From Nothophaeocryptopus gaeumannii (Eukaryota > Ascomycota > Dothideomycetes > Mycosphaerellales > Mycosphaerellaceae): a DNA stretch of 64,000 nt. The position numbers were made by a program, and so were the translations under genes. The stretch covers positions 248,001 through 312,000 of the forward strand of contig JASISA010000010.1 in assembly GCA_031771865.1 (NCBI GenBank). The letters run 5' to 3'. The notes below the pieces were generated by a model. That model ran no database searches and had not been told where the DNA came from. It was given only the letters and a program-made list of their open reading frames with translations. Position 1 is the stretch's first letter, and every line of letters starts with the position of its first letter. This document shows, piece after piece, positions 1 through 9,376 of the stretch.

Positions 1-208
1 TGGCGTAATCGATCTTGAGCTGATTGTAATCGTTGTGGATTTTGTAGAACGCGCGATTCTTGCGGGCGAGTTCTTCTATTACGTGGCGTTCGCGCTCCGC
101 TATCTTAGAGGAGATTGGGACGTTATCATTGTCTTGCATTATTTCGTCCTCGCGAATCCTTTCCATTTGGCCGTGAGCGTTCATTTGCCAACCGGCTGGT
201 CGATCCAT
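1..208 (-). CDS. Coiled-coil protein, N-terminal fragment (cut by left edge)
   Basis: The reverse strand is open from an ATG at 208 to the window edge, giving about 69 residues. The predicted peptide is polar and highly charged (KIAERERHVIEELARKN, then a Tyr/Asn-rich stretch), with the heptad-like spacing of a coiled coil. No catalytic motif is visible. It resembles in composition the two long coiled-coil genes downstream on the same strand (1787-3184 and 3549-4517), so it may be another member of a local family; this is inferred from composition and not from alignment. The C-terminus lies outside the window. Confidence 0.5.
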   Translation of the reverse strand, partial: MDRPAGWQMNAHGQMERIREDEIMQDNDNVPISSKIAERERHVIEELARKNRAFYKIHNDYNQLKIDYA

Positions 209-482
209 TGTGAACAGACGTGGATCTACTGTTGACTGAATGGGTGAAGTGGCAAGATCGCTAAGTCGAATGGATTTGGGTGTCGCGTAAATCGAACAGG
301 TTGGACGATTTGCGAAAGGATGCCGTATTTTCATGTGAAGAGGATTCTCATTCTCACCGTCTGCGTACTGTCCTCAATATCTGTGACTTTCCTTCATCGT
401 CCTAGCCAATCGAATAACTCACATATGGAGTAACAGCTGCCTGTAAGCATGACCAGCTCGAGACGCCCAGTCCCGCAAGCTC

Positions 483-908
483 ATGTTACTCTCTTGCTTT
501 TCCCTTGCTACTTACCATATTCACATTCCATCAGAGAGTATTGGCCGGAGCATCCATCAACAACACTCTCAACCCAAGACCGAACGAAGCCATATCGAAC
601 ACCATGTCCTGGCCCCTTTTCTTCAGCACACTCGCCTTGTGCACCATAGTTCTGCCCTTACTCTTTATTATTCCAAAGTACATCGAGACCTGGAAGATGC
701 TCAATCACTCGCCAAGAACTTACAGCGCACCGAAGCGCACTGTTAACGAGAGAGCTGGACAATATACGAGCAACGGGCCTGGCGCGAATTGGTGGCGGAG
801 CAGTCTCGTTGGGAACTTGAGCAGCAGCGGAAATGGGAAGAGGAAATTATGGGGGATGAGGAGTCTACTCGAAGGCGGTATATCGAGCATTGGCTTGTTG
901 ATATCTGA
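483..908 (+). pseudogene. Short coiled-coil ORF interrupted by one in-frame TAA
   Basis: One frame reads from an ATG at 483 to TGA at 906-908, with a single TAA at 744-746. The part after the stop looks strongly protein-like: Trp/Glu/Arg-rich amphipathic sequence (RAWRELVAEQSRWELEQQ, then WEEEIMGDEES and IEHWLVDI) in the style of the neighbouring coiled-coil genes. The part before the stop is His/Ser-rich and less convincing. It may be a decayed paralogue of the coiled-coil cluster, a gene that starts downstream, or a spliced gene whose intron I could not place. No domain is recognised. Confidence 0.3.
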
Positions 909-1786
909 AGCTTGAGGCTTGAAGGAAATTGTGTGCTGCGATGATGCCGAGCGGCAACGTATTCGGAGGGCGATGCGGGTGAGTTGCGACCGGAGCGAAG
1001 ATGGAAAGTACGGAAAATGTGTGGGTTCGGGCAATGGTTGTATTTCAAAATGCGTTGTATAAACTTCGACGTTGTATAAACTTCGAAGCTGGTCAGCAAC
1101 ATTCATGAGCTACTCAGCAGCAACAATCCTAGCGTCTTGGCGTTTCCATGTGAAACTCTTGGCACTGCAGTAAAGCTCGATCACAATTCTCCATTCAAGC
1201 AACTATCTATCTCCCACTCCTTATCTCGATACTGTTCTCATCTACTCGTAATCCTCTTTGATTATGTGATTTCCCCACTTCGGATCATGCTCATCATACG
1301 TCTACCTTTCCGCCGTTGCTGTTCCCTCTTAACATCTTCGAAGCCATCCACATTAACTCCGTCGCCTACCTCGTCGCCTATTCCTTCATCGCTCTCACCT
1401 TAAATCTTTACCGTTGTGACGTCGTTTTCGAGACGTGGAAGTAGTACCTCTGTACGCACGTTGCATACGTCTTTGCTGGTGACAAGAATCGGTGTCGACA
1501 GATCTTGGTGTGTCGTTTGCGCATAGCACGCCCTTGTCATAGTTTCTCTCTGCTGTAGGTACAGGCGTGAGGGTATCTCTCTCCAGAATGTGTGCTCTCG
1601 AGGACGATGAGCGAGTCTTGTGTGCCAAATTGGTGATCATCCGGCGGAGTTCGATGAAGTGAAGTCGAGAAGCAGCCGGCGGTCGAGTAGCTTCTCCGCC
1701 GTTTCAACACCGAAGATTCCAATGACTTGCTCTTCGTACCCAGAGTCTCCGAGCTTCAACTCACTAGTGTCAGGAGGAGGGCATGC
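909..1786. other. Intergenic, no gene seen
   Basis: There is no convincing coding frame. An imperfect 17-bp tandem repeat (GTTGTATAAACTTCGA core, two copies) sits at 1054-1087. The remainder is pyrimidine-rich sequence with only short, low-complexity open frames. Confidence 0.5.
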
Positions 1787-3184
1787 TCACTCCTCTGACG
1801 TCTGTGGTACATCTTCCCTTTCCTCCTCTCGCCTCTTTCCCTCAGTCATGTAAGCCTCAAACCCCATCTCAACCACCTCCTTACACCTCTCCCTACGCAT
1901 CTCTTCCATCTCTCTCAACCTCTCCTTGGGAGTCTTCTCCTCTCCCCTCGCAATCCTCAAATCCCTCTCCGCCTCCTCCAACTGCCTTCTCAGCACGCTA
2001 ACACCCGTCTTCGCATGAGTATGCATTGTCTTCTCGAAGTCCAGCGTTCCCTGCTGAAACGCGATTTCTCCATGCAGCCGGATGTTTGCATCCAAAAGCC
2101 GAAAGTTCTCCTGTCTCACTTCATCCCGCACCCTCTCCGCCCAAGCAACATCCGCTGCGTTGCGGAAATTCTCTTGGATGGAGGGGTGGTTCAGTTGTGT
2201 CACGAGCTGTTCGATTCCGGATTTGAGATCGGTGATTTTGTCTTGCAGCACCTCCTTGTCGATTTCGAGGCCTTCGGCCTGGTCTTTGAACCGCTCGACG
2301 TCCTTTTTCGCATCGAGGAGTTCCATCGCCATTTGCGCCTTTTCGTTCTTCGCTTCATCGCGTTCATTTTTGAGCTCTCCGACCTCCCGCTTATAGACAT
2401 CGACGGCGTCGGCGACGGCGTCTGATTTTGCGACATCGTGCCGTTCCTCTTGAATGAAGTAAGATTCCATAACCTGCTCCCACTCTTTCTGCGCGTGCTT
2501 CTTCTCTTGTGTCTCGTTCGTTACCTGCAATTTCAGAGCTTCGATTTCCGCAGCTTGGCGTGTTACGAGCTGCTCGAAGCGGATGCGCCTCGTTCGCTCC
2601 GCATCAGCCTTGAGTCCGAGGTGATGGACAGAGTCTCTGAGGTCCTCATCAAGGGTCCTGTACGTGTCGACTATCTCTCGGGAGTGCTTGTGTTGAGCCC
2701 TGTCCCGATTAGCTTCTTGTCTGACTTCGTTCAACTCGCGCTTGCATCCATCGAGCTGGCTCCGGAGCGTGAAACATTCATTTTTTGCTGCTTCGGCTTC
2801 GAGGCAGGTCGCGTCCCACCAGGCCTTGGTATTCTTGAGTCGAAAAGAGATCAGACTAAGCTCGGCATCTCGCTTCTTGATGGTGTCCAGGAGGTAATTA
2901 TCAGCATTAGCCTTGTTCAGGGCATCTTGGGCGGAAGCGAGCTGCTTCTTCAGCTGCTCAATGTCGGCTTCTTGATCGAAGTCGCGCTTGAAGAATTCCA
3001 CCGGAGTAACATGCTGGAGGGCGAATTTGGTGACGGCAAGCTCTTTGTCGAGCTTGGTGTTCTCCTCTTCCAGATTTTCCTGTTTTCCCTCAAGAGCGTG
3101 AATTCGCTTCTGGAGTTGATTGATCTTCGTTTTGGCGCCCCGTTGCAGCTTTTCCGGGCGAGGAATCTGAGATCTGGAACCCAT
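1787..3184 (-). CDS. Long coiled-coil protein, 465 aa
   Basis: An uninterrupted single-exon frame runs from ATG at 3184 to TGA at 1787. The protein is almost entirely predicted coiled coil: repeated Leu/Glu/Lys/Gln heptads from about residue 15 to 440, with few Gly/Pro breaks (one around residues 60-66 containing TPVEFF). The N-terminus is basic and the C-terminus acidic (REEEREDVPQ). There is no signal peptide, membrane span or enzymatic motif. The family is not recognised; it could be structural, cytoskeletal or SMC/myosin-tail-like by composition only. The next coiled-coil gene lies about 360 bp upstream on the same strand and is similarly organised. Confidence 0.75.
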   Translation of the reverse strand: MGSRSQIPRPEKLQRGAKTKINQLQKRIHALEGKQENLEEENTKLDKELAVTKFALQHVTPVEFFKRDFDQEADIEQLKKQLASAQDALNKANADNYLLDTIKKRDAELSLISFRLKNTKAWWDATCLEAEAAKNECFTLRSQLDGCKRELNEVRQEANRDRAQHKHSREIVDTYRTLDEDLRDSVHHLGLKADAERTRRIRFEQLVTRQAAEIEALKLQVTNETQEKKHAQKEWEQVMESYFIQEERHDVAKSDAVADAVDVYKREVGELKNERDEAKNEKAQMAMELLDAKKDVERFKDQAEGLEIDKEVLQDKITDLKSGIEQLVTQLNHPSIQENFRNAADVAWAERVRDEVRQENFRLLDANIRLHGEIAFQQGTLDFEKTMHTHAKTGVSVLRRQLEEAERDLRIARGEEKTPKERLREMEEMRRERCKEVVEMGFEAYMTEGKRREEEREDVPQTSEE

Positions 3185-3548
3185 CTTGAAGACGTGTATA
3201 TCCGAGCGGAATGTAGGTGGATTACGTTGTTCAGGGTTTGCTTTGCAAACTGTTTTGCGTCCTGTTATGGCGGTGCTTCAGAGCTTGACTGTATATTGTA
3301 GCAGGAGGTATCTGTGAGTATCAGTGTAGATTGCAGTCAACGGGAGATGCATGAGATCTTTATGAGGAGCATGGCGAGGACAGTGCTATGATGGAACTTA
3401 CGAGCTCCCAATACGCTGAGCGCTACTTGGATCTGATATATGTGTGTCCTCAACTGTCCTCAAAGCATTCCCACGCGCGAACCATTCTCTCATTTGCGGA
3501 TTCTACACGGCTCATCAGCAACAGCGTATTCACTGTGCATAGAGGTGG

Positions 3549-4517
3549 CTACGAAGGCCCATGCTGCTTCTCTTCCTCCTTATTATGTCCCATGAACTCC
3601 TCAAAGGTCATCCTTCCCCTTTCCTTCAAAAAGCTAAGTCGCTTGGCTTCTCCTTCCTTCCACTGCGACAGCCATTCTTTCCTGCTCTCATCACTTTGAT
3701 TCCTCCGCCGAATGTCAGCGGCCCTCGCCTTGACTTCTCCCAGTCTCCGCTGCATTTCGACCTTGGCCATCCTCTCCATCAGGAGCACATCCTCTAGACT
3801 ATCAAGCTGAAGTCCCAGTTCGCCAACTTTGAGATCTGCATGAGCGGCCTTGCGTTGCTCATTTTCAACTCTCGCTTGTAGGAACTTGTATTCCTCGTTG
3901 AGGTAGAAATCCTTAATCTTGCGAGGATCCTGGACAAGCCTCGTGTATTCGCGAATACGAGCCTGGGCTAAACCCTTCACTTGCATGAGCTCCCGTGCAT
4001 GGTCCTTCTCCAGGGTTTGGCACCGTTGTTCTAGATGTGCGGTCTTGACTCGGAGATCCTCCTCTGCTTGCTTGAGTTGCCGCCCAGTGCGCGAAAGGTC
4101 GAGCTTCAGCTGGGCGGCATGACTTGTCCGATCGAGGCGCGATTCTCTGAGGCGCTTGTGTGTGGTTGAAAGCTCTTCTTCTTTCGCAGAGAGCTGTAGC
4201 TTGAATTGTGACACACTGCTCCTAGCGTGCTGTAGCTTGGATTTGAGTAACCTTACACCGTGCGCTCTACAGCGAGGTGTTTCCGACGAGTGTGCGATGG
4301 TGGCCGTGTCTGGAGCCAATTGTATGCTCATGATGTATTGTCGCAACTGCTCGTTCTCTTCTCTCAGCACGCGGTTCTCCTCCAATGCAGCGTTCCTCTG
4401 GCTGTCACAATGGCTCAGTAGAGCCGAGAGGTTCTGTTCTGCTGGCGTTGCATGGCCTTGTGTGCAGGTTGTAGTGTCTTCAGGGTTGGACGTAGTGGCG
4501 TTTTCGAAGCTGGACAT
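3549..4517 (-). CDS. Coiled-coil protein, 322 aa
   Basis: The single-exon frame has its ATG at 4517 and TAG at 3549. After a Thr/Ser-rich N-terminal tail of about 40 residues it is a near-continuous coiled coil (for example EENRVLREENEQLRQ at about residues 47-61), interrupted by a short Pro/Ser segment around residues 68-80. The C-terminal motif RMTFEEFMGHNKEEE is acidic, and the neighbour at 1787-3184 also ends with an aromatic/acidic tail, so the two could be diverged paralogues. No catalytic or membrane feature is seen and no function can be assigned. Confidence 0.7.
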   Translation of the reverse strand: MSSFENATTSNPEDTTTCTQGHATPAEQNLSALLSHCDSQRNAALEENRVLREENEQLRQYIMSIQLAPDTATIAHSSETPRCRAHGVRLLKSKLQHARSSVSQFKLQLSAKEEELSTTHKRLRESRLDRTSHAAQLKLDLSRTGRQLKQAEEDLRVKTAHLEQRCQTLEKDHARELMQVKGLAQARIREYTRLVQDPRKIKDFYLNEEYKFLQARVENEQRKAAHADLKVGELGLQLDSLEDVLLMERMAKVEMQRRLGEVKARAADIRRRNQSDESRKEWLSQWKEGEAKRLSFLKERGRMTFEEFMGHNKEEEKQHGPS

Positions 4518-4816
4518 CGTGGTCTTGGTTTTTCGGAGAAGCTTTGGCGAGGGTGTGTCTTGGCGCTGTCTTCTTGGAAGCCTCTTATAGCTTTGGACGT
4601 TTTCGACTGGTATGTGGTGTCTCGTCTGCTTATACGTCGTGATGGTGGTGAATGTGTTTTGATTTCAAACTTGTAGATCTGTTCCAAGGTTGTGTGGAGG
4701 CAGATGTCAGTTCAGTATGTGTAATGTGGAGAAAGAGAAGCATGAAGGAAATTGGGAGGATGTGAGACTTATACACGACGCTGCAAAGATGATTCAATTC
4801 TCAGCGTGAGGACAAG

Positions 4817-4908
4817 GAAGCTGGTAAGCGCAGTACTAGAGCTCCCGTCCTCTATTATGGTAGAAGCTAGTAAGCGCAGTACTAAAGCTGTTGTCCTCGA
4901 TCATGGTA
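4817..4908. repeat. Imperfect 46-bp tandem duplication at the 3' end of UTP18
   Basis: Two adjacent 46-bp units (4817-4862 and 4863-4908) share the core AGTAAGCGCAGTACTA and differ at about seven positions, mostly G/A and C/T. The second copy ends six bases before the UTP18 stop codon region, so the repeat occupies the 3'-UTR or terminator zone of that gene. Confidence 0.75.
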
Positions 4909-4914
4909 CTGACC

Positions 4915-6787
4915 TTATCTGATCTCCCACAAGCGAATCTTGCCTTGCTCATTAGCAACAGCAACTACACTATGCGCATCACTACCTTGGACGACATCTC
5001 CAACAGCGAATGCAACTCCAGTAATCCGACCAAGTGGCGTTGAGCTTGTCGGCCAGTTCTTGAAGACAGTGCAGCTGGGCAAATGGACGAGGCGCATCGC
5101 ATCTCGTGTCCACTTGGAAGCCATGGCCAGGATCTGACCATCGTGTGAGAACGCCAGATGTGAGGTCGGGGTCGTAATATGATCGAGCACCTTGGTCGGT
5201 TTTGGCTGCGGTGGCACAGGATCTGTAGATGCCTTAGGATTGCTTCCAAGCCAAGCTCTTCGGTCATAGATGTTGACAATCCCTGAGCTACTGCCGATTG
5301 CGATCCATCGATCTGTACCCACCGGACCTTTGGCAACTTCGTGTTGGCCGCCGAGCGCGATTGTGGTAGTGCCTACCGCACCTTCGTCCTGCCATCGTGC
5401 GACGACTCTCTGCTCCGCTGCGTCCCATTCTGTGACTTCGCCGTTTTTGCCTGCGATGCACAGACCTCTGCTATCGCGCCACCATGCGAAGTCTGCGATG
5501 CCACCTCGCGACTCAATACGCACCTGCGATGCCCATTGTAAAGTAGTCGCATCCAGAATATTGATGACACCACCGCCCTTCTTCGTTGAGCCTTCCAAGG
5601 CCATGTAGCGCCCATCAGGTGAAAGCTTGAAATACTCCATACTCTTCTGATCATGCTGCTGCCCGTACACGCGTGTCACCTTCTCGACACGCCCGGTTGA
5701 TAGATTCCACACATGGAAGTATCTGCGTCGCGCTGACAGAAAGATGCGGGAGTCCTTCGGGTGGAAGACGGTTGTTGTGAACTGTGACCCTCTTACGTGC
5801 AGGCTGGTGAGAAGCGGATTGGGAGTTGGTGCGGGCGGCGAAGGCGAGAGTTGGTGGAGGTATAGTGTTGAGGATGGGCCAGAAGACAGCAGCAGTGGCA
5901 AGTTCGGGTGGAAAGATAACGAGGTAATTGCGCTTGGCTGCACTCCCGGTATGTCCTTCTGCCGTTGGATGTCGACGACTTCGGGACGAATCTTTCGCTT
6001 CTTGCCAGCGCCTGGTCCTGCCTGCCGTACAAGCGATTCCGCATCCTGAAGTAGTTGTGAGAGCGGCGCTGTCGAAGGCAAGTCGTCGTCCATGTCCATG
6101 TCCATATCCGAGAGTTCATCATCAGAGCCAGGATTCTCAGACAGTCTCCGCCTCTTCTTCGCAGGCTTCGAGATCGATTTCTGTGCCCATTCCGGTACTG
6201 GGTTCAGGAGCTCGAATTGCCTCCTCAGTCTCTTGCTGTATTCTTTCCCATTCACCACATCTTCTGCCTCTGTTCGCCTCAGCTTGCGCAGCCTTGGTGC
6301 CGAAGCCAGTGATACCAGTGTCCGCTCATCATCGCTATCCTCCCATGCAGCCGTTTGTTTCGAGGTCTCGTCGCCGCTCTCGGTGTCCGACGCTGGCGCA
6401 GCAGGTAGGAACGAATCGTCTCCCGTGTCGGTGAAGAACAACTGCAGACTTCAGTCAATACAGCTATCATGTGATCCATTTCAGTTCAGTCTGACCTACT
6501 TGTGCATCGTCTAGCCCTTCGAGTCCACCAGGCGCATCGTCGTCATTTTCTGCTCCCTCTTCCTCTCCCAGCGCAAAGTCTCGCAGTCCTTCTCGGAAGC
6601 CAGCACTGTCGCCGAATACTAGCCTCTCCAGCTCTTCCTCAGTCTCATCTTTCGCAACCTCGCCGTCCACCTTGATCTCGACATCCGAAGCATCGTCCAT
6701 CTCTTCGTCTTCGTCTTGTGCTGGGGGCGTTGGCTGCTGCACTTTCTCCTGCTTCTTCGCGGACGAAGATTGCTTTGATTTGGCCAT
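4915..6787 (-). CDS. UTP18: U3 snoRNP component Utp18 (WD40), 604 aa, two exons
   Basis: Exon 1 is 6500-6787 and exon 2 is 4915-6441. They flank a 58-nt intron (donor GTAGGT, acceptor CTGCAG) and join as DDAQ|LFFTDTG. The protein has an acidic N-terminal tail, the conserved EELERLVFGDSAGFREGL block in exon 1, a basic linker (KPAKKRRRLS) with a Met-Asp repeat, then a beta-propeller of WD40 repeats to the C-terminal LWEI. Utp18 acts in the small-subunit processome in the nucleolus during 18S rRNA maturation and also recruits the exosome in yeast. Length and order fit the family. It is divergent from NAB2, with about 390 bp between the start codons that probably hold both promoters. Confidence 0.93.
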
Positions 6788-7178
6788 GATCGCAACTGTC
6801 GTTCGCTAGCGACTTCCTCGGGAGACGCTTCGTTCAATGCGACTGCCGCTATCGACCACAAAATCTCCAGAAGCTTCATCACTTTTTGCATGACTAAGCG
6901 ATACATCCCTGCAAAACTGGTGCTTGGCGACGCATCAAGCCAAACCAGGGAAAGCGCCGCCGCCACCAGACACGCGACGTCCTTCACAAAGCATCGCAAA
7001 CATCAGTCGTCCCTTCTTCAACAAATTCGCTCTTGCCGTACCATACACGCGCCTTCTCACGCACTCGAATCTCCGGATTTCACACCAAACAGAACTCTCG
7101 ACGTTTGATACGCCTGTCACACGAAGAGAACGCCCGCCGTAGCAACCTGTGAGCGAGCCTCACTCCCTTTCGTTCGCG

Positions 7179-8864
7179 ATGGCTCTCGACGCAGTAAGCA
7201 ATCTCCAGGCGACCCTGCAGCAAGCCGTACAGCCTAAATTGATCGAGAATGGCTGGGTCGTCGAGGAAAATGACACTACCTTATGCGAATACGTGACGAT
7301 GATGATTGTCAATGGGAAGGACCTGCAAGGAGTACAGTCAGAACTCGGCGGCGAACTGCTAGGTATCGGCGAAGATGATCCAGCCGTGCAAGAGTTTGCG
7401 CGGTGGCTCTTCGATACGGTCCAATCGCTTCAGCAACCTCAGCAGCAAGAAGCGCAGCCGCAAGAACAAGAGCCGCAGCCGATCCCTACAGTTCAAGATG
7501 CCGCGATGGAAGACACACCAGCAGCAGCGGACGCACCGTACGTCAACTACCCCTACTACAACCGCGCGAGCGAGGCCTACGGGCTCCGCGCGCCGCAATC
7601 CCGTCTCGCGAATCGCGGCGACTACGGCTGGAGCGCCCCTCGAGGGTACCAGCAGAGGCGCCCAATTCGCGAGATGCATCACTACTATCCTCAGCAACAG
7701 CAGCTAACATATAACCAATACAGTCCGACAGGCCCCAAATCGATGCGAAATGGCCCTCAGCGCGGGCGCGGCGGCCGTATGCTAGGCCAAATGAACCGAT
7801 CGATGGATCGCTCAACAGATCTACCCGACAACCTACGGAAAATAAAAGGCGCCGCTGGCGGGCAAAGTGGACGCATCAATTCGCACTCCGCACGAGACGG
7901 ACTACCACGTGGGCCCAGAGGCCTTTCCAGCGGCATGCAGCGCGTGATGAACGGCGGAGGAGGTCGTGGTGGTCATCAAAATAACATGAACATGATGGGA
8001 ATGATGGGCGGCGCGAATAACCAGCAACAGATGCAATTCATGCAGATGATGGAAATGCAGGCCAATCTCCTTCAGCAGATGGTGCAGCAGAACGGCGGAC
8101 AACTACCGAATATGAACGGCGGTGCTCGTGGGGCGTTCTCGAATGGAAGAGGTGGTCGAGGAAACGCCCGGGGAGGACGCGGTGGGCAACATAACGCATC
8201 GACAGAACCGAAGCTGAAGGTGGTTGACGGGAAGATGCCGGATGGTCCACTGCCCTCAGGCCCTGGCGGCGTCAGCGACGGCATGGATGTCGACGGAGGC
8301 GATAAATTCGCGACTGCCTGCAGATTCGACCTTCACTGCACAAACCAGTCATGTGGTTTCGCCCATCACGGGCCCATGACGCGCGGGACCGAGCCCATGG
8401 ACATGACCATCACATGCACGTACGGAGCCGCATGCAAGAACCCGAAGTGCGTTGGGCGTCATCCAAGCCCTTCAGAAAAGGCGCAACATTTGAAAGAGGT
8501 CGATTGCAAATTCTTCCCAAACTGCACGAGTCAATCATGTCCCTTCCGTCACCCGACCACACCACTTTGCAACAATGGCGCTGATTGCAGCGTACCGAAC
8601 TGCAAATTTACACACAGCAAGATCATGTGCCGGTATAACCCGTGCCTGAATCCACAGTGCACATATAAGCACGGCGACGGTCAGAAACGCGGCAACTTTC
8701 AAGATAAGGTGTGGACTGCGCCGTCGGAGGGCAAGTCAGAGCGTTTTGCAGAGCTCAATCAGGATGAGAACGGGGAGGAATTGATACTGCCGGGCCAGCA
8801 GCAGGGCGAAAATGGGGCGGGAAATGTGAACGATTCGCAGATGGAGACGCAGGTCATTACGTAG
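7179..8864 (+). CDS. NAB2: Nuclear poly(A)-RNA-binding CCCH zinc-finger protein Nab2, 561 aa
   Basis: The first ATG in frame is at 7179 (MALDAVSNLQATLQ) and the stop is TAG at 8862-8864. Residues 1 to about 85 match the PWI-like N-terminal domain of Nab2/ZC3H14, which docks mRNA export factors. A Gln-rich stretch (QQPQQQEAQPQEQEPQP) and an RGG-type region (GRGGRGNARGGRGGQ) follow. The C-terminal third carries at least five tandem CCCH fingers, for example CRFDLHCTNQSCGFAHH and CKFFPNCTSQSCPFRH. Nab2 binds poly(A) tails in the nucleus, controls tail length and supports mRNA export. A single exon; no anomaly is visible. Confidence 0.93.
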   Translation: MALDAVSNLQATLQQAVQPKLIENGWVVEENDTTLCEYVTMMIVNGKDLQGVQSELGGELLGIGEDDPAVQEFARWLFDTVQSLQQPQQQEAQPQEQEPQPIPTVQDAAMEDTPAAADAPYVNYPYYNRASEAYGLRAPQSRLANRGDYGWSAPRGYQQRRPIREMHHYYPQQQQLTYNQYSPTGPKSMRNGPQRGRGGRMLGQMNRSMDRSTDLPDNLRKIKGAAGGQSGRINSHSARDGLPRGPRGLSSGMQRVMNGGGGRGGHQNNMNMMGMMGGANNQQQMQFMQMMEMQANLLQQMVQQNGGQLPNMNGGARGAFSNGRGGRGNARGGRGGQHNASTEPKLKVVDGKMPDGPLPSGPGGVSDGMDVDGGDKFATACRFDLHCTNQSCGFAHHGPMTRGTEPMDMTITCTYGAACKNPKCVGRHPSPSEKAQHLKEVDCKFFPNCTSQSCPFRHPTTPLCNNGADCSVPNCKFTHSKIMCRYNPCLNPQCTYKHGDGQKRGNFQDKVWTAPSEGKSERFAELNQDENGEELILPGQQQGENGAGNVNDSQMETQVIT

Positions 8865-9376
8865 GCTCCCCAAGAGGAGTAGCCGTCGAGTTGAGGCTTG
8901 GGAGGAATCCTGACGACTGTAATAACAGCACGAAGATGAGAGAGATGAGAGAGGCCCGCGTGAACCGAGTTCACAGCGCTGCTGAAGAGAGAGCAGCTCA
9001 CATTGTTGTAGTATAATCGAACACGCGCTCAGGCGCCGGTGGCTTTGCCTCACATGCTTGCATCGTCTCACGTTTTCAGACGTTGTCTTTGCTATCCGCG
9101 TTCTCTTCATACCCGCGAAGGGGTATATGGTTTTGAGAGGAAGAGTGCGCATTCTGCTCGCTAGTCCTGCCCTTTCTCGTAACCTCGAGTGTCGACCATG
9201 CTGTCTGTCCTCTTGAGAGCTGAAAGGCAGGGGAGTGAGCGCACGGGCCAGAAGTCAATTCGCGTCGACCTTCACTTCGCGACTTCACCTCTGCTTTCAT
9301 CCTGACTTCTACATCCCTGACACTTCACGTTTGGCAAGCGCAACGCGACGCTTCTACGAAATGGCAAAGATGTGCC
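8865..9376. other. Intergenic between NAB2 and the HTH-repeat gene
   Basis: No convincing gene is seen. It presumably carries the NAB2 3'-UTR and the promoter of the next gene. The frame of the downstream gene remains open upstream of its first ATG at 9377, so an upstream exon cannot be excluded. Confidence 0.5.
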
